A DNA stretch of 64,000 nucleotides from contig CAVTRO010000001.1 in NCBI GenBank assembly GCA_963737145.1, forward strand, positions 558,001 to 622,000. Reading direction: 5' to 3'. The notes under the pieces are model-generated. The model had not been told where the DNA came from, made no database searches, and saw nothing but the letters and a program-made list of their open reading frames with translations. A program made the translations under genes and the position numbers. Shown here in pieces: positions 35,157-43,691 of the stretch. This DNA comes from AP-15 sp963737145 (GTDB lineage Bacteria > Pseudomonadota > Alphaproteobacteria > ATCC43930 > CGMCC-115725). The stretch's first letter is position 1. Each line of letters begins with the position of its first letter.

Positions 35157-36095
35157 CCTGTCGACGCCGAAGGCCCAGCGGCGGGCGATTTGGTGGCCGA
35201 TCGCCAAAGGCGGCGGCAATGTCGGAAGGCCTGGAGCAGGTTCGTCCGACCGCGACCGCTCGACCATGGCGCGGACCTCGTCGCGCTCGAACCAGCGCAC
35301 CTCGGCGAGCTCTTCGGGGTCGATCGTGATCTCGTCGGTCAGCGCTTCGCCGATAAAGCCCATCATCAGGCTCGACGGGAACGGCCAAGGCTGCGAGGCG
35401 AGATACCGCACCGGCCCGATCCGGATGCCCGACTCCTCGAAAACTTCGCGACGGACCGCCTCCTCCAGGGTCTCGCCCGGCTCCATAAAGCCGGCGAGAC
35501 AGGAAAACCGGGCGCCGGGGCGCCGGTGGCCGCGGCCGAGCAGGCACCGCTCACCCCTGACGCCGAGCATGATCACGACCGGGTCGACGCGCGGAAAGTG
35601 GTGCGCCTTGCAGTTGGGGCAATGCCGGACCCACCCTCCCGAGACGACGGTGCTCGGCGTGCCGCATTGCGCGCAGAAGCGATGCCGGGCATGCCAATCG
35701 ATCAGCGAGCGCGCCTCGGCGAGTATCGCCGCCTCGCCTCCGTCGATCATCGGGGCGGCCGCGCGCGCATCCATTGCGACGCTGTCGCCGTCGGACGGGA
35801 TTTCCGCCGAGGTGGCGTCGAGCGCAAAGTAGGCGCGGTCCTCGCGCAAGCCGAGGAGAATGAGGGTATTGCCCTCGTCGATCAGCGGCCGCCACGGCAC
35901 GACGCTCTGCCAATCCAGAGCCGTCGCCGAAGAATGCCGAATCTGCGGCTTGAGGCCATGCAGCGGCAGCACCCGGGTGCTGGGGTCTTCCAGCAAGGAC
36001 GCGACCCAGGCGGCATCCTGGCGGCGCTGGCTCGCCCGGTCGAGCGGGTTTCCCGCAAAGCAATAAATCTCTTCCATTTGTGCAGCATACCTCAT
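35151..36095 (-). CDS. nudC: NAD(+) diphosphatase (NADH pyrophosphatase)
   Basis: 314 residues. It cleaves NADH to NMNH and AMP and, in enterobacteria, removes NAD caps from RNA. The zinc ribbon RFCAQCGTPSTV...RHCPNCKAH (about 137-168), the Nudix box GFMEPGETLEEAVRREVFEESG (about 200-222, all of G-x5-E-x7-REUXEEXG) and the NudC-specific motif SQPWPFPSSLM downstream are all present. The start at 36095 is one choice; MEEIYCFAGNPLDR (36077) is the other. It ends by overlapping the frameshifted DUF5681 gene. Confidence 0.95.
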   Translation of the reverse strand: MRYAAQMEEIYCFAGNPLDRASQRRQDAAWVASLLEDPSTRVLPLHGLKPQIRHSSATALDWQSVVPWRPLIDEGNTLILLGLREDRAYFALDATSAEIPSDGDSVAMDARAAAPMIDGGEAAILAEARSLIDWHARHRFCAQCGTPSTVVSGGWVRHCPNCKAHHFPRVDPVVIMLGVRGERCLLGRGHRRPGARFSCLAGFMEPGETLEEAVRREVFEESGIRIGPVRYLASQPWPFPSSLMMGFIGEALTDEITIDPEELAEVRWFERDEVRAMVERSRSDEPAPGLPTLPPPLAIGHQIARRWAFGVDRL

Positions 36096-36117
36096 CGATG
36101 CCGGCCGCGGTCAAACC

Positions 36118-37320
36118 TTACCCCGCTTCACGAGTTAGCAGCATTTTGCCGTACGGCGCCATTGCGGCCTGGCGGCTCGCGGCATGATGGGTCAGGATCG
36201 TCATCAGATCGCGCCGGATCGCCCCCAACTGGTCGCTGTCATAGACCCAGCGCGCGCCGTTCAATTCGCACAGGCGGTCGACTGCCCAGCTCACCTGATG
36301 CTGTGCGAAGACCATGTCGCGCCGGGCGCGCAGTGCCTCGGCCTCTGTGATCTTGCGGCCCGAGCTGACTGCCGCGGTGCTGGATTCGCGACCGGTGTGG
36401 AGCAGCATCGTCGCGACGTCGATCGCCGCGGCAGCCTCGCCGATCGCCATCTGCACGACCTCAAATTCGGCGAGCTTGGTCACGCCGCGCGAGACCCGGC
36501 CCGACAACGCGGCGCAGGCGATGTCGAGCGCGCGGCGCCCGAGTGCGATCGCGACCGGCGGCAGCGAGTAGGACACCAGGAACCCGCGCGGCGCACGCAG
36601 TACCGGATATTCGGGATGCACCAGCGCGCCCGGCGGCGTCCCGGCAAAGAGGTCGCTGACCATGACGCAGCGGTGCTCGGGAATGAAGACATCGTGCAGG
36701 ACCAGCGACTTGCTGCCGGTGCCGGCGAGGCCCAGCACCTGCCAGTCGTCGACGATCTCGATCTCGTCGAGCGGCGCCAGCAAATAGGCGATGTGCCGAG
36801 GGTCGCCCATCTCGCCGAGGAAGGCGCCGAGGATCGCCCATTGCGCATAGTCGCAGCCGCTGGAGAACGGATAGCGCCCGCTGAGCCGCCAGCCGCCGGC
36901 AACGCGCTTGGCCGCCGCGCGCGGCGCCAGCGAGGAGGACGCGACCGCCTCGGGATCATCGCCCCAGATATCTATCTGCGCCGCTTCCGAGTACTGAGCG
37001 ATGATCCACTGATGCTCGGCCAGCACCGCGTAGACCCAGGCCGCGGACGCGCAGCCATAGGTCAACTCCTCGACAATGCGGGAGAACAGGCTGAACCGGC
37101 CTTGCATGCCGCCAAAGCACTTCGGCTGCAAAATGCGCAATATGCCGGCCGCGTGATACTCCGCGATAGTCTCCGGCGGCAGGCGCCGAGCCGCAGCCGC
37201 AGCCGGGGCGCGCTCGGCGAGAAGAGGGATCAGCGCCCGCGCGCGACCGAGCAGGACGCGCTCCTCCTCCGGCAGGGTACTGTCATCGGTCAAATGAGAA
37301 AGTTGCCCGTGGGCTGTCAT
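36118..37320 (-). CDS. acyl-CoA-dehydrogenase-fold flavin monooxygenase (HsaA-like)
   Basis: 400 residues. The N-terminal helical domain contains CASAAWVYAVLAEHQWIIAQY, the middle contains YPFSSGCDYAQWAILGAF and a beta domain (WRLSGR...), and the C-terminal four-helix domain is seen to the end. This pattern is that of the group D flavin-dependent monooxygenases related to acyl-CoA dehydrogenases (HsaA, HpaB-like), which lack the catalytic glutamate of true acyl-CoA dehydrogenases. They need a flavin reductase, and none is in the window. It is 22 bases upstream of nudC on the same strand and may be cotranscribed. Confidence 0.8.
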   Translation of the reverse strand: MTAHGQLSHLTDDSTLPEEERVLLGRARALIPLLAERAPAAAAARRLPPETIAEYHAAGILRILQPKCFGGMQGRFSLFSRIVEELTYGCASAAWVYAVLAEHQWIIAQYSEAAQIDIWGDDPEAVASSSLAPRAAAKRVAGGWRLSGRYPFSSGCDYAQWAILGAFLGEMGDPRHIAYLLAPLDEIEIVDDWQVLGLAGTGSKSLVLHDVFIPEHRCVMVSDLFAGTPPGALVHPEYPVLRAPRGFLVSYSLPPVAIALGRRALDIACAALSGRVSRGVTKLAEFEVVQMAIGEAAAAIDVATMLLHTGRESSTAAVSSGRKITEAEALRARRDMVFAQHQVSWAVDRLCELNGARWVYDSDQLGAIRRDLMTILTHHAASRQAAMAPYGKMLLTREAG

Positions 37321-37371
37321 AAGTTACCTCTTATCTACCTCGATCTACCTTGCCACGGCGCGGCGTTTCGA

Positions 37372-38769
37372 TCAGCCCTTGCGCGGCTCGAACCGATAGG
37401 GCGTTGCGCTCGAGGTCAGCGGATCGAGCGCCAGCCGGTGCTCGAGCGGGGGAAAGGCCCGGCTGCGGCAGTCCGAGCGGTTGCACAGACGGCACGACAA
37501 CCCGATGCCGACCTTGGCCCGTTCGAGGTCGAGCCCGTCCGCATAGGCGATCTCCTCAGCGTGCGCCACACTGCAGCCCATCGCCACGACGTGCACGGGA
37601 CGGGGTTCGCCCCAATGTGTCGCCGGGCGCGACACGGCCCGGGCGAAGCAAAGATAGGCGTCGCCGTCGGGCAGTTCGGCGACTTGCACCTGGACCGCGC
37701 CCGGCTGCGAAAAGGCGGTATGCACCACCCAACGCGGGCACGAGCCCCCGTAACGCGCAAACGGGAACCCCGCAGCAGAGAAGCGCTTGGATACGTTTCC
37801 CGCTGGGTCGACGCGGACAAAAAAGAACGGCACGCCGCGCGCCTCGGGCCGCTGCAAGGTAGACAAGCGATGACAGGCCTGCTCGAAGGAAACCCCGAAG
37901 CGTGCCGCCATAGCCTCCACATCATGGCGCAGATCCTGCGCCGCCGCGAGGTATGCGGCGTACGGCATCAGGATCGCGCCGGCGACATAGTTGAGGAGGC
38001 CCACGCGGATCAGCATCGCCGCCTCCGCCGAAGATGGCGCGGCTTTGTGCAACACGGTCTCGACCGCGTCGCGCGCTTCGAAAAGCGCGAGCTGGAATGC
38101 CATATGGAACCCCCGGCTCTCGCGCGGCAGGGTCTCGGCGAGGGCAAGCCGGCAAGTCTCGGGATCAAAGCGGCGCAGGACTCCATCCAGCGGCTGCACA
38201 GTAACGGTCAGACCGTGCGTCTGGCGCAGCCTTTCGGCGATCGCGTGGTTCATCTCGGACGGGGCGGCGCTGCAGGCGGCGGCAATCCCGTCGGCGGCTT
38301 CTTCGAGCGCCGGGAAATGGTTGGCGCGGTCGTCGAAGAAATCGCGCGCCTCCTCATTGGGCAGCAGAATGCGCCGTCCTGACGGGAGGGCGATGCCTCC
38401 GGCGTCCTCGCGGGCGACCCGCCACGCGCGATAAAGCGCGAGCACCGCGCGCGCCGCGTTCGGACCCGACCCGGCCAGAGCGGCAATTTCGGCTTCGGGC
38501 ACCGCGTCGACGCCCAGCAAGGGATCGGAAAAAGCTTCGCGGAGCCCGATTTCGAGCCGGCGTTCCTGCGAGCCCGAGAGCGTGGCGAGGTCCAGGTGGA
38601 ATGTCTCGGCGAGCTTGATCAGCAATGTGCCGCTCACCGCGCGCTGATCGTGCTCGATAAGGTTCAGATAACTCGCCGAGATGCCGAGCCGGTTCGCCAA
38701 TGCCTGCTGCGACACGTTTCGCTCAGTGCGCAGCCGCCGCACCGTACGCCCGATCTGGACACGCGACAT
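37372..38769 (-). CDS. ScfR/RamB-type XRE-family transcriptional regulator
   Basis: 465 residues from the ATG at 38767-38769, chosen because MSRVQIGRTVRRLRTERN starts the helix-turn-helix domain directly; the frame extends 19 codons upstream. The HTH runs to ISASYLNLIEHDQRAVS (about 8-50). The middle part is an ImmA/IrrE-like M78 domain (about 160-260), followed by a cysteine-rich C-terminal domain with CRLCNRSDCRSRAFPPLE. Such regulators sense acyl-CoA or acetyl-CoA state and control the glyoxylate bypass in actinobacteria (RamB) and short-chain fatty acid use in alphaproteobacteria. It is divergent from aceA, which fits that role. Confidence 0.88.
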   Translation of the reverse strand: MSRVQIGRTVRRLRTERNVSQQALANRLGISASYLNLIEHDQRAVSGTLLIKLAETFHLDLATLSGSQERRLEIGLREAFSDPLLGVDAVPEAEIAALAGSGPNAARAVLALYRAWRVAREDAGGIALPSGRRILLPNEEARDFFDDRANHFPALEEAADGIAAACSAAPSEMNHAIAERLRQTHGLTVTVQPLDGVLRRFDPETCRLALAETLPRESRGFHMAFQLALFEARDAVETVLHKAAPSSAEAAMLIRVGLLNYVAGAILMPYAAYLAAAQDLRHDVEAMAARFGVSFEQACHRLSTLQRPEARGVPFFFVRVDPAGNVSKRFSAAGFPFARYGGSCPRWVVHTAFSQPGAVQVQVAELPDGDAYLCFARAVSRPATHWGEPRPVHVVAMGCSVAHAEEIAYADGLDLERAKVGIGLSCRLCNRSDCRSRAFPPLEHRLALDPLTSSATPYRFEPRKG

Positions 38770-38807
38770 TTTACAACCCTTTACAAAAATTGGCTTCGGT
38801 TTGTGAA
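38770..38807. promoter_or_regulatory. putative operator of the ScfR-type regulator
   Basis: The gap between the regulator start and aceA holds TTTACAA at 38770-38776 and again at 38780-38786, ten bases apart, and a near-inverted TTTGTGAA at 38800-38807. The repeats abut the regulator's own start codon, which would fit negative autoregulation, and they lie about 100 bases before aceA. Assignment as the binding site is inference. Confidence 0.5.
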
Positions 38808-38907
38808 GACGCCAACAGAATTGCATTGATCATGCCACATCGGGGCTCGCCGTTGCATCTGCAATGTTGTTATTGAAATCACCGTGTTATCAACAAGGAA
38901 CAGAACA

Positions 38908-40242
38908 GTGCAGTCCGACGGATTTTCAGACATTCGCCGTGACTACGGCCCCGCCGATGTCGAGCGGCTGGCAGGCTCCTTTCGCATTCGTCATACATTG
39001 GCGGAGATGGGCGCCGAGCGGTTGCGGCATCTGTTGAACACCGAGCCATTTGTGCCGACGCTCGGCGCACTGACCGGCAATCAGGCAGTACAGCAGGTCA
39101 AGGCCGGTCTGAAAGCAATTTATCTGTCCGGCTGGCAGGTCGCCGCCGACGCCAATACTGCTGGGCAGATGTACCCGGACCAGTCGCTCTATCCGGTGGA
39201 TTCGGTGCCCAATGTGGTCAGGCGCATCAACAATGCATTGCGCCGCGCCGACCAGATCGCCCAATCGGAAGGCGATGGCGACGAAACCTACTGGATGGCG
39301 CCGATCATTGCCGATGCCGAGGCCGGGTTCGGCGGCGCACTCAACGCCTACGAGCTGATGAAGGCGATGATCGAGGCGGGCGCCGCCGGCGTGCATTTCG
39401 AGGACCAGCTCGCCTCTGAAAAGAAATGCGGTCATCTCGGTGGCAAGGTCCTTGTGCCGATAAGTCAGCACATCCGCACACTCAACGCCGCCCGCCTCGC
39501 GGCCGATGTCGAGGGCGTGCCGACAGTGCTGCTGTGCCGCACGGATGCGCAATCGGCTCAATTATTGACCAGTGACATCGACGAACGCGATCGCCCGTTC
39601 ATCAGCGGCGAACGTACTGCAGAGGGTTTCTTCCGCATCCGGCCCGGGCTCGGCGTCGAATACGCGATCGCACGCAGCCTCGCTTACGCGCCCTACGCCG
39701 ATCTCCTGTGGTGGGAGACCAGCGAGCCCGATCTCGGCGAGGCCGAGCGGTTCGCGGATGCGATCCATCGCGAGTTCCCCGGCAAAATGTTGGCCTACAA
39801 CTGCTCGCCGAGCTTCAACTGGCGCAAGAAGCTGGGGCCCGAGAGGCTCGCGAGCTTTCAGCACGATATCGCGCAAATGGGGTACCGGTTCCAGTTCGTC
39901 ACGTTGGCCGGCTTCCACAGCCTCAACCTCGCGATGTTCGAACTGGCCAGCGATTACTGCGAGCGCGGTATGGCAGCCTATTCCGAATTGCAGCAGGCCG
40001 AGTTTGCCGCCGAGGCGGACGGCTATACGGCAACCCGGCATCAGCGCGAGGTTGGGGTCGGCTACTTTGATGCGGTGCCAGTGGCGATTTCCGGCGGACA
40101 TTCCTCGACGACGGCGCTGGCCGGCAGCACCGAGACGGCGCAGTTCCATGAGGATCGGCCGGCAGATCCCCAGCCGCACGGTCATGACGAGGGTCTGGTG
40201 CACAACCATGACTGGGCGGTGCATGATTGGGCGGCCCAATGA
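38908..40242 (+). CDS. aceA: isocitrate lyase
   Basis: 444 residues from the GTG at 38908, which has AAGGAA seven bases upstream; an alternative GTG at 38884 has no ribosome site. The enzyme splits isocitrate into glyoxylate and succinate, the first step of the glyoxylate bypass. The signature KKCGHLGGKVLVP with the catalytic cysteine lies at about 172-184, with GWQVAADANTAGQMYPDQS upstream and NCSPSFNWRKKL downstream, all typical. It is followed by malate synthase in an ATGA overlap, so both bypass enzymes are made from one transcript, and it is divergent from the ScfR-type regulator. Confidence 0.96.
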   Translation: MQSDGFSDIRRDYGPADVERLAGSFRIRHTLAEMGAERLRHLLNTEPFVPTLGALTGNQAVQQVKAGLKAIYLSGWQVAADANTAGQMYPDQSLYPVDSVPNVVRRINNALRRADQIAQSEGDGDETYWMAPIIADAEAGFGGALNAYELMKAMIEAGAAGVHFEDQLASEKKCGHLGGKVLVPISQHIRTLNAARLAADVEGVPTVLLCRTDAQSAQLLTSDIDERDRPFISGERTAEGFFRIRPGLGVEYAIARSLAYAPYADLLWWETSEPDLGEAERFADAIHREFPGKMLAYNCSPSFNWRKKLGPERLASFQHDIAQMGYRFQFVTLAGFHSLNLAMFELASDYCERGMAAYSELQQAEFAAEADGYTATRHQREVGVGYFDAVPVAISGGHSSTTALAGSTETAQFHEDRPADPQPHGHDEGLVHNHDWAVHDWAAQ

Positions 40243-41834
40243 CCGCGCCAGATTGGAGCCAGGGCGTGGTCATTCGCGGGGCGATGAAGCCCGGCTATGA
40301 GAAGGTGCTCACACCGGAGGCGATCGACTTTGCCGCCGAGCTCGAGCGTGAATTCGGTGCGGAGCGGCGGCGGCTCCTCGCCCGCCGCGCCGCAGTCCAA
40401 CGCCGGCTCGACGCCGGATCGAAGCCCGATTTCCTGCCCGAGACGAAAGCGATCCGCGACGGCGAGTGGCGAGTGGCGCCGATCCCGCCCGACCTTGAGG
40501 ACCGCCGCGTCGAGATCACCGGCCCGACCGACCGCAAGATGGTGATCAATGCGCTCAATTGCGGCGCCAATGTCTTCATGGCCGATTTCGAAGACGCCAA
40601 TACGCCGACCTGGGACAATCTGATCGAAGGCCAGGCCAATCTCAGCGATGCGGTGCGCCGGACGATCACCTTCGACGACCCGCAGACGGGCCGGCATTAT
40701 TCACTGAACGACAACCCCGCCGTGCTGTTCGTGCGGCCGCGCGGCTGGCATTTGCCGGAGGCGCACGTTCTCGTCGACGGGAAGCCGATGTCCGGGGCGC
40801 TGTTCGATTTCGCGGCGTTCTTCTTTCACAATGCGAGAGAATTGGTGGCACGCGGCACTGGGCCCCACTTCTACCTTCCGAAGCTGGAGAGCCATCTCGA
40901 AGCGCGGCTGTGGAACAGCGTCTTCCTGCACGCGCAGGCAAGGCTCGGGCTGCCCAGAGCGACGATCCGCGCGACGGTGCTGATCGAAACCATCATGGCC
41001 GCGTTCGAGATGGACGAAATCCTCTGGGAATTGCGCGACCATTCGGCCGGGCTCAATTGCGGCCGCTGGGATTACATCTTCAGCTTCATCAAGAAGTTCG
41101 CCGAGGATCCGAATTGCGTGATGCCCGATCGCGGGCAGGTCACGATGACCACACACTTCCTGCGCAGCTACAGCCTGCTCTTGATCAAGACCTGCCATCG
41201 CCGCGAGATCCATGCGATGGGCGGGATGGCCGCGCAAATCCCGATCCGCGACGACCCCGCGGCAAACGAAGCGGCGATGGCCAAAGTCCGGGCCGATAAA
41301 GAGCGCGAGGCAGGAGACGGCCACGACGGGACCTGGGTCGCGCATCCGGGCCTCGTGGCGATCGCCAAGGAGATTTTCGACCGCGAGATGCCGCAGCCGA
41401 ACCAGATCCCCGACAAGCGCGAGGATGTGCACGTCACGGCCTCGGATCTTCTCGCGATACCCAAAGGGATGATCACCGAAGCCGGGCTGAGGCAAAACCT
41501 CAACGTCGGGATCGGCTATATCGAAGCGTGGCTGCGTGGCATCGGGTGCGTGCCGCTCTACAATTTGATGGAGGACGCCGCGACCGCCGAGATCAGCCGC
41601 GCGCAGGTGTGGCAATGGATCCGCCACGGCGCCCGGCTCGAGGACGGCCGCACCGTCGACGCGGCGCTGTGCCGCAAGCTCCTCGCCGGGGAACTCGCAA
41701 AGCTCCGCGCCTCAAATAGAAGCGGCGGTTACGAGAAAGCGGCCGAACTCTTCAGCGAGCTGACCGGGGCGCCGGCCTTCCCCGAATTCTTGACATTGCC
41801 GGCTTACGACATCATCGCGGCGGGAGGAGCGTAG
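40239..41834 (+). CDS. aceB: malate synthase A
   Basis: 531 residues from the ATG at 40239, overlapping the aceA stop. It condenses glyoxylate with acetyl-CoA to malate. Family blocks are visible: VFMADFEDANTPTWDNLIEGQ (about 114-134), RPRGWHLPEAHV, the catalytic-loop RATVLIETIMAAFEMDEILWELRDHSAGLNCGRWDYIF (about 247-284) and the closing NLNVGIGYIEAWLRGIGCVPL. A single-domain (A-type) enzyme by length. The aceA-aceB order and overlap indicate strict cotranslation. Confidence 0.97.
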   Translation: MTAPDWSQGVVIRGAMKPGYEKVLTPEAIDFAAELEREFGAERRRLLARRAAVQRRLDAGSKPDFLPETKAIRDGEWRVAPIPPDLEDRRVEITGPTDRKMVINALNCGANVFMADFEDANTPTWDNLIEGQANLSDAVRRTITFDDPQTGRHYSLNDNPAVLFVRPRGWHLPEAHVLVDGKPMSGALFDFAAFFFHNARELVARGTGPHFYLPKLESHLEARLWNSVFLHAQARLGLPRATIRATVLIETIMAAFEMDEILWELRDHSAGLNCGRWDYIFSFIKKFAEDPNCVMPDRGQVTMTTHFLRSYSLLLIKTCHRREIHAMGGMAAQIPIRDDPAANEAAMAKVRADKEREAGDGHDGTWVAHPGLVAIAKEIFDREMPQPNQIPDKREDVHVTASDLLAIPKGMITEAGLRQNLNVGIGYIEAWLRGIGCVPLYNLMEDAATAEISRAQVWQWIRHGARLEDGRTVDAALCRKLLAGELAKLRASNRSGGYEKAAELFSELTGAPAFPEFLTLPAYDIIAAGGA

Positions 41835-42068
41835 CGGTTGGAACAAATAACGTGCGTCCTTTGAGGCCTCGCTTCGCGAGGCGCCTTAGGATAAGGTGTT
41901 TTTCTTCGTGCTATCAACAAGATCCCCTCATGCTGAAGGAGCGACCCGGCACCGACGGGGCGCGGCTCGAAGCACGCACTGCATTGACGGGGGCAGCACC
42001 TGTCGGCGATGCTTGCAGGCGCCGGGCACGGATTTCGCGCCGGGTGCCCCGATCCACAGGGAGCCGAG

Positions 42069-43280
42069 ATGGCGCGATTAACCGATCTACCTCCGGCGGC
42101 CGCACAGCGCTACGCCGAGCTCGAATGCCCGAGTTTCACGACTACGCCGTGGGTAAACGGTCCGCCGCTGGCGGAGCGGCGTGTGGCGATCGTGTCCTCT
42201 GCCGGCCTGGTCGTCAGAGGCGAAAAGCCGTTCCGCGGACGCGACCCCGATTACCGGGTGATCCCGTCCGAGACGCGGCCCGATCAGCTGATGTTCAGCC
42301 ACATCTCGATCAACCTCGACCGCAGCGGCTTCCAGGAAGACTGGAACGTCGTCTTCCCTCTCGACCGGCTGCGCGAGCTCGCCGCCGAGGGGATGATCGG
42401 GTCGGTTGCGGCGACCCATTATTCCTTTATGGGCGCGACCGACCCGGTGCAAATGGAACCCTACGCCCGTGGCGCCGCCTCTCGGCTGAAGGACCACGGG
42501 GTCAACGCCGTTTTGCTCTCTCCCGTTTGACCGCTCTGCACGCGCGCCGTGAGCGCGCTCGGGCATTATCTCGAGGAAGAGGGCATCCCGACGGTGGCGA
42601 TCAGCCTCATTCGGCCACAGACCGAAAAGACCAAACCCCCGCGTGCGCTGTGGGTTCCGTTCGAGCTGGGCCGGCCGTTCGGCCCGCCGAGCGACGCGGC
42701 GTTCCAAAAGCGGGTGATACTCCAGGCATTGCGCCTACTCGAACGCGAGCGCGGCCCCGTGATCATCGAGGATTTCCCGGAAGAGGATCCGCGGGAACGG
42801 CCCGACCCCGCCTGGCGACCGCCGTTCGCAAAGACCGACCTCGATGGCGCCTCGGTAAGACAGCTCGCCACTGCGCTGGAGGAAGAGAGCGAACGGGTCC
42901 AAGCCATGTATCGATGCGCTGCCAAGGAGCGGGGACGCTCGATCGTCGGGCTCAGCGGGCTCTCTGTCGGCGAGGCAGGCCGTTACATGGCCAGCTGGCT
43001 GCGGGGGCAAACCCCGGAAAGCCCGAGCCCAGAAATGTCGGCGCCGCTAATGCTGCGTTTCGCGGTCGACGATCTGAAGGCGGCCTATATCGAGGTCGCG
43101 CTTTCCGGCTCCGCCAAGCCCTCGAGCCGGCAGCTCGGCGACTGGTTGTGGAAAGCCACCGCGGCCGGCGCGGCGATCTTTGCCATGCGCAATATGTATC
43201 TGACCAGCGAGGACGAGCGCCTCAAAGCAATAGCGGGCCTCTTCCTCGTGCCCGGTGTGCGAGTGCCGCCAAGCGGGTAA
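42069..43280 (+). CDS. GrdB-like reductase, probable selenoprotein with in-frame TGA (Sec)
   Basis: 403 codons from the ATG at 42069 to the stop at 43280, interrupted by one TGA at 42528-42530 that lies in frame with both sides. It reads LLSPV-Sec-PLCTRAVSALGHYLEEEG, that is a U-x-x-C pair where glycine/sarcosine/betaine reductase B-type proteins (GrdB family) place their selenocysteine. The N-terminal half (RRVAIVSSAGLVVRGEKPF, FSHISINLDRSGFQEDWNVVFPLDRLRELAAEG, YSFMGATDP) and the C-terminal half (ISLIRPQTEKTKPPRALWVPFELGRPFG) both match that family. A hairpin follows the TGA at SECIS distance. The clostridial GrdA, GrdC and GrdE partners are absent here, so the function as a complex enzyme is doubtful; a thiol-linked oxidoreductase role is more likely. 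Annotation software will split it at 42530. Confidence 0.82.
42542..42558 (+). promoter_or_regulatory. candidate bacterial SECIS hairpin
   Basis: GCGCGC (42542-42547), a five-base loop CGTGA, and GCGCGC (42553-42558) form a stable stem-loop inside the coding sequence. The loop begins 18 bases after the TGA and has G as its second base. Published rules for bacterial SECIS elements ask for an apical loop about 16-37 bases after the UGA, with a G among its first two bases. An outer TGC/GCA pairing may extend the stem. Confidence 0.6.
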
Positions 43281-43297
43281 TCTGAGCCCGAGCTTTC

Positions 43298-43669
43298 GTG
43301 CAATTATTGGCGCTCGCCGCGCTCGATCGGGTCGGCATGCTGCCCTACCCGATGCAGCGCGCGGGCAGCTTGTCGGGCGGTCAGCAGCAGCGCGTGGCTA
43401 TTGCGCGAGCGCTCGCCCAGCAGAGCCGATTTGTGATGGCCGACGAACCGGTCGCCAGCCTCGCTCCGGAATCGGCGAAGAGCGTTCTGTCGATTTTAAG
43501 CGACATCGCACGCGAGAGAATGATCGCCGTGCTCGTCAGCCTGCATCAAGTCGAGTTCGCGATCCAGTTCGCCGATCGTGTGATCGGTCTGCGCGCCGGC
43601 CGGATGATCGCCGACCGGCCGGCCGCCGCGTTTGCCGAAGCCGATCATCGCATGATCTTCGCGACATGA
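43298..43669 (+). pseudogene. C-terminal fragment of a phosphonate-type ABC ATPase (PhnC-like)
   Basis: 123 codons giving the ABC signature LSGGQQQRVAIARALAQQ, Walker B FVMADEPVASLAP, and the H-loop in VLVSLHQVEFAIQFADRVIGLRAGR. There is no Walker A motif in frame or upstream, so the nucleotide-binding half is missing. The sequence order and the VSLHQV segment point to the PhnC group. It sits between the selenoprotein candidate and the HAD gene. Base composition is like its neighbours, so the decay is not obviously due to recent transfer. Confidence 0.75.
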
Positions 43670-43691
43670 CGCGTAGGGAAAGGGTTTTGCC

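Noticed and set aside
42528..42530. Reading the TGA as an ordinary nonsense mutation
   Set aside because: The frame stays the same on both sides, the codon sits in the U-x-x-C place of the family and a SECIS-like hairpin follows. I keep the alternative open until sel genes are checked.
41852..43285. A 477-codon plus-strand frame spanning the TGA of the selenoprotein candidate
   Set aside because: It has no stop at the TGA but its translation is arginine- and glycine-rich with no family pattern, whereas the frame with TGA matches the GrdB family on both sides.
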